Shown here piece by piece: positions 59,148 through 64,000 of a DNA stretch of 64,000 nucleotides. Position 1 is the stretch's first letter; each line of letters opens with the position of its first letter. Position numbers and translations under genes: made by a program. The notes beneath the pieces were generated by a model. The model worked only from the letters and a program-made list of their open reading frames with translations. It was not told the origin of the DNA and ran no database searches. The stretch comes from Nocardioides sp. LHD-245 (lineage in GTDB: Bacteria > Actinomycetota > Actinomycetes > Propionibacteriales > Nocardioidaceae): NCBI RefSeq assembly GCF_030929495.1, contig NZ_JAVFWN010000005.1, positions 62,001 through 126,000 on the forward strand, written 5' to 3'.

Positions 59148-59175
59148 CCATCCGGAGGAGGGGTCCGCGCCGAAC
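59148..59175 (+). promoter_or_regulatory. SigK-like promoter of the molybdopterin oxidoreductase gene
   Basis: CCATCC (59148-59153), then 16 bases, then CCGAAC (59170-59175). Mycobacterial SigK promoters have -35 CCATCC and -10 CCGAAT. The -10 ends seven bases before the ATG at 59183. The sigK gene is encoded 2.4 kb downstream. Confidence 0.6.
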
Positions 59176-59182
59176 TCCTCCC

Positions 59183-60697
59183 ATGAGGATCCGACTGCTC
59201 CGGACACTGCTCTGGGCCTGGTACGGCGTGCTCGCGACCCTGGTGGGGATCGGGCTCGCACATCTCGCGGCCGCGCTGACCGACCCCGCCGCCTCGCCGG
59301 TGCTGGCGGTCGGCTCGACCGTGATCGACCTGACGCCGACGCCCATGAAGGAGTGGGCGATCCGGACCTTCGGGAGCGCCGACAAGACGATCCTGGTCGG
59401 CTCGGTGCTGGCGGGCGTGCTGGTCCTGGCGGCGCTGGCCGGCGTGCTCGCGCGGCGCCGGTTCGCGCTCGGCGCGGCCGTCCTGGTCGCCCTGGTGGGG
59501 GTCGCGGCGGTCGCGGTGCTCACCCGCCCGGAGGCCGGACCGCTCGACCTGCTGCCGTGCGTGGTGGCGGCGGTGACCGCGCCCGCCGCACTTCGCCTGC
59601 TGGCACGCACCCACGAGGAGGCGGCCCGGCGTGACGACGGCCGGCGTACCGTCCTGCTGACGATCACCGCCGTCGCCGCCACCGCGGCGCTCGGGGGCAT
59701 CGCCGGCCGCGTGGTGTCCCGGCTGCGCGCCCGGCCCGAGGACGTGGCCCTGCCCGCACCGGCCGACCCCGCGCCGCCGCTGCCGCGCGGGCTCGACGAC
59801 CAGGTCCCGGGCATCACCCGGTTCCGCACCCCGAACACCGACTTCTACCGGGTCGACACCCGGCTCGACGTGCCGGTCCTGAGCGCCGACGACTGGACGC
59901 TGACCATCGACGGCGACGTGGGCCGGAAGGTCACCCTCACCTTCGACGAGCTGCTCGCGATGCCGATGGTCGAGCGCGACATCACGCTGACCTGCGTCTC
60001 CAACAGCGTCGGCGGCCCGTACGTCGGCGGCGCGCGCTGGCTCGGCGTCCCTCTCACCGATGTGCTCGACCTGGCGGGCATCGGGAGCACCAGGGCCGAC
60101 CAGATCCTCTCCACCGACTTCGCCGGGATGACGATCAGCACCCCGCTGGCCCTCGCCACCGACGGCCGCGACGCACTCGTCGCCGTGGGCATGAACGGCA
60201 AGGCACTCCCCCGCGAGCACGGCTTCCCCGTCCGCCTGGTCATTCCCGGCCTGTACGGCTTCATCAGCGCCACCAAGTGGCTGACCCGGCTCACCTTGAC
60301 GACCTACGACAAGAAGCAGGCGTACTGGACCGAGCGCGACTGGGCGACCGATGCCCCCATCAAGATCTCCGCCCGGATCGACACCCCGAAGGCGCTGGCC
60401 GAGCTCGACGCCGGCGACGTCGTGGTCGGGGGCGTCGCGTGGGCGCAGGAGCGCGGGGGCATCGCCGGCGTGCAGGTCCGTCTGGACGGCGGTCCGTGGG
60501 TCGATGCGCAGCTCGGTCCGGACGGCGGCGACGACTACTGGCGCCAGTGGTTCCACCGCTGGTCCGCCGAGCCCGGCTCACACCGGATCGCCGTCCGGGC
60601 GGTCGCGGGCAACGGCGAGCCGCAGACCGCCGTCCGGGCGGAGCCGTTCCCGAACGGCGCGAGCGGACTGCACGAACTCCTGGTCCGCGTCTCCTGA
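59183..60697 (+). CDS. Membrane molybdopterin-dependent oxidoreductase (sulfite oxidase/YedY-like)
   Basis: A 504-residue protein. Residues 1-180 hold about five hydrophobic helices, beginning TLLWAWYGVLATLVGIGLAHL. Residues about 225-400 are an oxidoreductase molybdopterin-binding domain: DWTLTIDGDVGRKVTLTFDEL, then TLTCVSNSVGG with the Mo-coordinating Cys, then GARWLGVPLTDVL. The last 100 residues match the Mo-co dimerisation domain of sulfite-oxidase relatives (AWAQERGGIAGVQVRLDGGPW). Such proteins may reduce or oxidise S- or N-oxides or methionine sulfoxide; the substrate is unknown. A SigK-like promoter precedes it. Confidence 0.85.
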   Translation: MRIRLLRTLLWAWYGVLATLVGIGLAHLAAALTDPAASPVLAVGSTVIDLTPTPMKEWAIRTFGSADKTILVGSVLAGVLVLAALAGVLARRRFALGAAVLVALVGVAAVAVLTRPEAGPLDLLPCVVAAVTAPAALRLLARTHEEAARRDDGRRTVLLTITAVAATAALGGIAGRVVSRLRARPEDVALPAPADPAPPLPRGLDDQVPGITRFRTPNTDFYRVDTRLDVPVLSADDWTLTIDGDVGRKVTLTFDELLAMPMVERDITLTCVSNSVGGPYVGGARWLGVPLTDVLDLAGIGSTRADQILSTDFAGMTISTPLALATDGRDALVAVGMNGKALPREHGFPVRLVIPGLYGFISATKWLTRLTLTTYDKKQAYWTERDWATDAPIKISARIDTPKALAELDAGDVVVGGVAWAQERGGIAGVQVRLDGGPWVDAQLGPDGGDDYWRQWFHRWSAEPGSHRIAVRAVAGNGEPQTAVRAEPFPNGASGLHELLVRVS

Positions 60698-60698
60698 C

Positions 60699-60725
60699 CC
60701 ATCCGGTCCGGCCACGGCTCCGAAT
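60699..60725 (+). promoter_or_regulatory. SigK-like promoter of the FAS1 lipoprotein gene
   Basis: CCATCC (60699-60704), then 15 bases, then CCGAAT (60720-60725), an exact match to both mycobacterial SigK hexamers. It starts one base after the upstream stop codon and ends 34 bases before the ATG at 60760. In M. tuberculosis SigK drives the FAS1 proteins Mpt70/Mpt83, which makes this assignment coherent. Confidence 0.72.
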
Positions 60726-60759
60726 CACCTGCACACGACCTCCTACGGAAGGCACCACC

Positions 60760-61452
60760 ATGAAGCTCCAGCGACTCACCCGCACCGCCGGCGCCACCGC
60801 CGCCGTCCTCGCCCTGTCCGTCTCCCTCGCCGCCTGCGGCGACGACGGCGACGCGAAGGACACCGACTCCGGCGGCGCCCCGAGCTCCGACAGCGGGATG
60901 ACCAGCGACGCGCCGAGCACCGACGAGGGCGCGGAGGACGCGGCCGCGCAGACCTTCGGCCCCGGCTGCTCCGCCATCCCGACCTCGGGCGCCGGCTCCT
61001 TCGACGGCATGGTCAAGGACCCGGTGGCCACCGCGGCGAGCAACAACCCGCTGCTCAGCACCCTGGTCACCGCCGTCACCAGCATCGACGGCCTCGCCGA
61101 CACCCTCAACGGTGCGGCCGCGCTGACCGTGTTCGCGCCGTACAACGACGCCTTCGCCGCGATCCCGGAGAAGGACCTCAACGGCCTGGTCATGGAGGGC
61201 AAGGAGAAGGGCCAGGACAGCGCGCTCTACAAGGTGCTCGCCCACCACGTGCTCGGCGCCAACGACGACCCGACGGCGGTCGTCGGCGACCAGGAGACCC
61301 TCGCGGGCGACCAGCTGACGATCGAGGGCGACGCCGAGAGCGGCATGACCGTCACCGACGGCACCGTCACCGCCCAGGTCCTCTGCGGCAACATCCCGAC
61401 CGCCAACGCGACCGTCTACGTCATCGACAAGGTCCTCACCGGGGTGAAGTGA
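60760..61452 (+). CDS. Fasciclin (FAS1) domain lipoprotein, Mpt70/Mpt83-like
   Basis: A 230-residue secreted lipoprotein. ATG 60760 has GGAAGG eight bases upstream. LSVSLAACG is the lipobox with the Cys near residue 26, followed by an Asp/Ser/Gly-rich linker. The FAS1 fold covers about residues 90-228: TLNGAAALTVFAPYNDAF, YKVLAHHVLG and ATVYVIDKVL are its H1, middle and H2 boxes. Mycobacterial Mpt70/Mpt83 are SigK targets with the same domain. Presence immediately upstream of sigK-rskA and behind a SigK-like promoter supports the same regulon. Role probably adhesion or envelope stress; not proven. Confidence 0.9.
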   Translation: MKLQRLTRTAGATAAVLALSVSLAACGDDGDAKDTDSGGAPSSDSGMTSDAPSTDEGAEDAAAQTFGPGCSAIPTSGAGSFDGMVKDPVATAASNNPLLSTLVTAVTSIDGLADTLNGAAALTVFAPYNDAFAAIPEKDLNGLVMEGKEKGQDSALYKVLAHHVLGANDDPTAVVGDQETLAGDQLTIEGDAESGMTVTDGTVTAQVLCGNIPTANATVYVIDKVLTGVK

Positions 61453-61591
61453 CCCCGTTCGGGCACTCCAGGAGCACTCCTGACCTCGGGTCCAGCCGGC
61501 AGCGCGGCGGGAGGCGCGCGACGGCAGCTTGCTGCCCCTCACCATCGCGCCGGCGACGCGCTCGGCCAACGAACACGGAAGGATCACCCAC
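61453..61591 (+). promoter_or_regulatory. Gap between FAS1 gene and sigK
   Basis: A 139-bp gap. CAGGAGCACTCCTG (61469-61482) is a 14-bp palindrome with too small a loop for a good terminator, so it may be an operator. CCATCG (61542-61547) and ACGAAC (61569-61574) are only weak, widely spaced SigK-like elements. No convincing sigK promoter was identified. Confidence 0.3.
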
Positions 61592-62200
61592 ATGGATCCG
61601 GTCCCCGGCGACCCGGCCGGCGCCCCCCGCACGGGGGCGCCGGCCGGCGGTCACGGCCCCGACCTCGGCCCCCTGCTCCAGCAGGCCGCGCGCGGCGACA
61701 GCGCCGCCTTCGCCACCCTGTACGACGCCACGGCGGCCCGGGTCCACGGCCTGGTGCTGAGGGTGGTGCGCGACCCGGCCCAGGCCGAGGAGGTCACCCA
61801 GGAGGTGTTCCTCGAGATCTGGCGCCAGGCGAGCAGGTACGACGTCGCCCGCGGCAGCGCGCTCGCGTGGCTGATGACGATCACCCATCGCAAGGCGGTG
61901 GACCGGGTCCGCAGCGCCGAGGCGGCGACCCGGCGCGACGTGACCTACGAGCAGAGCAACCGGGCAGTGGAGCACGACACCACCGTCGAGGCGGCCCACG
62001 CCTCCCTCGAGGCCCACCGGGTCCGGGCGGCGCTGACCCAGCTCACCGACGTGCAGCGCGAGGCGATCGAGCTCGCGTACTTCGGCGGCTACACCCACAC
62101 CGAGGTGGCCGCCCTCCTCGACCTCCCGGTCGGGACCGCGAAGACCAGGATCCGCGACGGCCTCATCCGGCTGCGCGACACGATCGGAGTAGGACGATGA
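61592..62200 (+). CDS. sigK: ECF sigma factor SigK
   Basis: A 202-residue ECF sigma factor. Region 2: LVLRVVRDPAQAEEVTQEVFLEIWRQASRY and ALAWLMTITHRKAVDRVRSAEA, the ECF19/SigK form. Region 4: LTDVQREAIELAYFGGYTHTEVAALLDLPVGTAKTRIRDGL. ATG 61592 has GGAAGGA eight bases upstream and fits the family N-terminus. The stop overlaps rskA (ATGA), so sigma and anti-sigma are made together. In mycobacteria SigK controls FAS1 proteins and its own locus. Two SigK-like promoters upstream suggest the same targets here. Confidence 0.93.
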   Translation: MDPVPGDPAGAPRTGAPAGGHGPDLGPLLQQAARGDSAAFATLYDATAARVHGLVLRVVRDPAQAEEVTQEVFLEIWRQASRYDVARGSALAWLMTITHRKAVDRVRSAEAATRRDVTYEQSNRAVEHDTTVEAAHASLEAHRVRAALTQLTDVQREAIELAYFGGYTHTEVAALLDLPVGTAKTRIRDGLIRLRDTIGVGR

Positions 62201-62934
62201 CCGATCACGACCAGACCCACGACTGGGACGTGCACGCGCTGTCCGGCGCGTACGCCGTCGACGCGCTCGACGACCTCGAGCGGGCCCGGTTCGAGGCCCA
62301 TCTCGCACAGTGCGCCGAGTGCCGCGAGGAGGTCGACAGCCTCCGCGAGGCCGCCACGGCGCTCGGCACCGCCGACCTCGTCGCGCCGCCGGCGGCGGTC
62401 CGCGACCAGGTGCTGGCCGGGATCGGCCGGATCCGCCCGCTGCCGCCGCAGTCGGCCGGCGGGACCAGGGCGACCCTGCGCCGTCGTACCCCGCTGCTGA
62501 TCGCCGTGGCCGCCGCCGTCGTGCTCCTGCTCGGCGTCGGCGTCGCCTCGCTCCAGCCGTGGGACGGCGACGACGGCCCCCAGGAGCTGACCGCCGCCGA
62601 GCGGATCCTCAACGCCGCGGACGCCAGCACCGTGGAGAAGTCCTTCCCCGACGGGTCGAGCGCCACCATCGTCATCTCGCGCAGCGAGGGCAAGGCGCTG
62701 ATCCGCACCACCGACATGGCGCTCGCACCCGACGGCAAGGCCTACGAGCTGTGGCTCCAGTCGCCCGCGGGCGAGATGGTCCCGGCCGGGCTGATGCCCG
62801 ACGAGGCGGACACGACGTACGTGCTCGACGGCGACGCGTCCGAGGCGACCGGTGTCGGCATCACCGTCGAGCCCGACGGCGGCTCGCCCCAGCCGACCAG
62901 CGACCCGATCGCGCTCTTCGCCCTGGACTCGTGA
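62197..62934 (+). CDS. rskA: Anti-sigma-K factor RskA
   Basis: A 245-residue single-pass anti-sigma factor. The cytoplasmic N-terminus carries the zinc-finger HLAQCAEC (residues about 33-40) after ALSGAYAVDALDDLERARFEA, a typical RskA opening. TPLLIAVAAAVVLLLGVGVA is the membrane helix, and the outer domain (ALIRTTDMALAPDGKAYELWLQS) is the anti-sigma-K C-terminal domain. It overlaps sigK (ATGA) and its stop shares one base with the next start (TGATG). Regulated proteolysis is expected to release SigK, as in mycobacteria. Confidence 0.93.
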   Translation: MTDHDQTHDWDVHALSGAYAVDALDDLERARFEAHLAQCAECREEVDSLREAATALGTADLVAPPAAVRDQVLAGIGRIRPLPPQSAGGTRATLRRRTPLLIAVAAAVVLLLGVGVASLQPWDGDDGPQELTAAERILNAADASTVEKSFPDGSSATIVISRSEGKALIRTTDMALAPDGKAYELWLQSPAGEMVPAGLMPDEADTTYVLDGDASEATGVGITVEPDGGSPQPTSDPIALFALDS

Positions 62935-64000
62935 TGACCACTCCTCCCCCACGGCGCCTCGCCGTGGTGGGCTCCGGCGTCGCCGGGCTCACCGCGGCCT
63001 ACCTCGCCGCGCGCTCCGGCGACGCCCTGGTCACCCTGCTCGAGGCCGACGACCGCCTCGGCGGGCATGCCGACACGCACACCGTGACCGACCCGGCCGG
63101 CCGGGAGCTGCGCATCGACAGCGGCTTCATCGTCCACAACCGGCGCACCTACCCGGTGCTCGTCGGGATCCTCGACGAGCTCGGCGTGCCGACCCAGGAG
63201 TCGGAGATGTCGATGTCGACCAGCGACGAGGTCACCGGCCTGGAGTGGGCGGGCGCGCTCGGTCGGCGCGGGCTGTTCCCCGCCGGCACGGGCAACCACC
63301 GCAACCCGGCGTACCTGCGGATGCTGGGCGAGATCCCGCGCTTCCACCGGGCGGCCCGCCGGCTGCTGGACTCCGGGGACGACAGCCCGACGACCCTGGC
63401 GGCCTTCCTCGACCGGCACGGCTTCTCGCCGTACTTCCGGCGGCACTTCATGGAGCCGCTCGTCGCGGCCGTGTGGTCGTGCGACCCCGACACCGCGCTG
63501 GACTACCCGGCGGCGTACCTGTTCGCCTTCCTCCGCCATCACGGCATGCTGGCCGTCCTCGGCTCGCCGCCGTGGCGCACGGTGACCGGCGGCTCCGCCA
63601 CCTATGTGGCCGCGATCGCCGCGGCCGTGGAGGCCGCCGGCGGGCGGATCCGCACCGGGACGCCGGTCCTCGCGATCGAGGAGACCGAGGACGGCGTGGA
63701 CGTGACCACGCCCACCGGCCGGGAGGCGTACGACGCCGTGGTGATCGCGACCCACCCGGACCAGGCGCTCGGCATGCTGGCCGCGCCGACCGCCACGCAG
63801 AAGGAGGTGCTCGACGCGATCCCGTACACCGTCAACACCGCGCTGCTGCACACCGACACCCGGCTGCTGCCGCGCGCCCGCGACGCCTGGGCGTCGTGGA
63901 ACTTCCACCGGCCCCGCGCCGGTGGCGAGCCGGTGCGGGTGACCTACGACCTGACCCGGCTCCAGCGGCTGCCCACCGCCACCCGCTACCTGGTGACCCT
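62934..64000 (+). CDS. FAD-dependent NAD(P)-binding oxidoreductase, Rv0449c-like (partial)
   Basis: At least 355 residues, running off the right edge. LAVVGSGVAGLTAAYLAARSG is the FAD fold and LLEADDRLGGHADTHTV is the flavin amine oxidase-type GG loop. SGFIVHNRRTYPVL, PLVAAVWSCDPD and WRTVTGGSATYVAAI match the actinobacterial NAD(P)-binding FAD proteins of the sigK locus. In M. tuberculosis the equivalent gene (Rv0449c) lies in the same sigK region, next to fatty-acid modifying genes. Start ATG 62934 shares a base with the rskA stop, so it is in the sigK operon. Substrate unknown; lipid modification is plausible. Confidence 0.88.
   Translation, partial: MTTPPPRRLAVVGSGVAGLTAAYLAARSGDALVTLLEADDRLGGHADTHTVTDPAGRELRIDSGFIVHNRRTYPVLVGILDELGVPTQESEMSMSTSDEVTGLEWAGALGRRGLFPAGTGNHRNPAYLRMLGEIPRFHRAARRLLDSGDDSPTTLAAFLDRHGFSPYFRRHFMEPLVAAVWSCDPDTALDYPAAYLFAFLRHHGMLAVLGSPPWRTVTGGSATYVAAIAAAVEAAGGRIRTGTPVLAIEETEDGVDVTTPTGREAYDAVVIATHPDQALGMLAAPTATQKEVLDAIPYTVNTALLHTDTRLLPRARDAWASWNFHRPRAGGEPVRVTYDLTRLQRLPTATRYLVT

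Overview
The window is very GC-rich, densely packed actinobacterial chromosome. The genes are joined by many 4-base ATGA/GTGA overlaps, GTG starts are common, and several genes look leaderless. Gene content (a complete actinobacterial-type mce locus, an AlkB-rubredoxin fusion, an F420-type luciferase-like oxidoreductase, a SigK/RskA locus) points to a soil or hydrocarbon/steroid-degrading member of the Propionibacteriales, most like Nocardioides. The genus is inferred. No rRNA, tRNA, CRISPR array, insertion sequence or phage gene was recognised.

1-9.9 kb: a partial Tat-type flavin amine oxidase is divergent from a leaderless TetR gene, which is coupled to a class II aldolase and a PfkB kinase. 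Next come an ArsR/MFS pair with a repeated operator, then a single-chain desaturase-ferredoxin reductase-ferredoxin fusion divergent from an aldehyde dehydrogenase. 8.6-21.1 kb (minus strand): one tightly coupled 12-gene operon of GMC/cholesterol-oxidase-like enzyme, yrbEA, yrbEB, mceA-F, two Mce-associated proteins and a PucR-type regulator. A second PucR paralogue is divergent from its promoter. 22.6-26.7 kb: AlkB-rubredoxin, an overlapping 3Fe-4S ferredoxin, and a HelD-like helicase. 27-38.2 kb: a TetR regulator, an LLM oxidoreductase and a dienoyl-CoA-reductase-like flavoenzyme (the last two each behind a 14-bp KstR-like box), a large LuxR-type ATPase, two ECF sigma genes (one fused to its own anti-sigma and membrane modules), a secreted crystallin-like protein and an enoyl-CoA hydratase. 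Together with the mce locus this reads as a lipid/steroid/alkane uptake and oxidation neighbourhood.

38.3-46.3 kb is accessory. It holds a frameshifted RNase HI gene, a TIR-like/helical-repeat protein, a DUF1704 metallopeptidase, a TIR-STAND NLR-like protein converging on it, a 38-residue zinc ribbon gene, and a LuxR-type regulator with a degraded duplicate fragment beside it. This is the best candidate for an undescribed, possibly defence-related, module.

46.5-59.1 kb is a surface/secretome block. It contains a large secreted protein with an aerolysin-like central region and Ig-like repeats, an AAA regulator, three tandem paralogous ELWxxDGT-repeat secreted proteins with unusually lysine-rich C-termini, a fourth secreted protein with a similar tail, and a small membrane protein, the last five translationally coupled. 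59.2-64 kb is a SigK locus: a membrane molybdopterin oxidoreductase and a FAS1 lipoprotein, each preceded by a sequence like the mycobacterial SigK promoter, then sigK, rskA and an FAD oxidoreductase cut by the window end.
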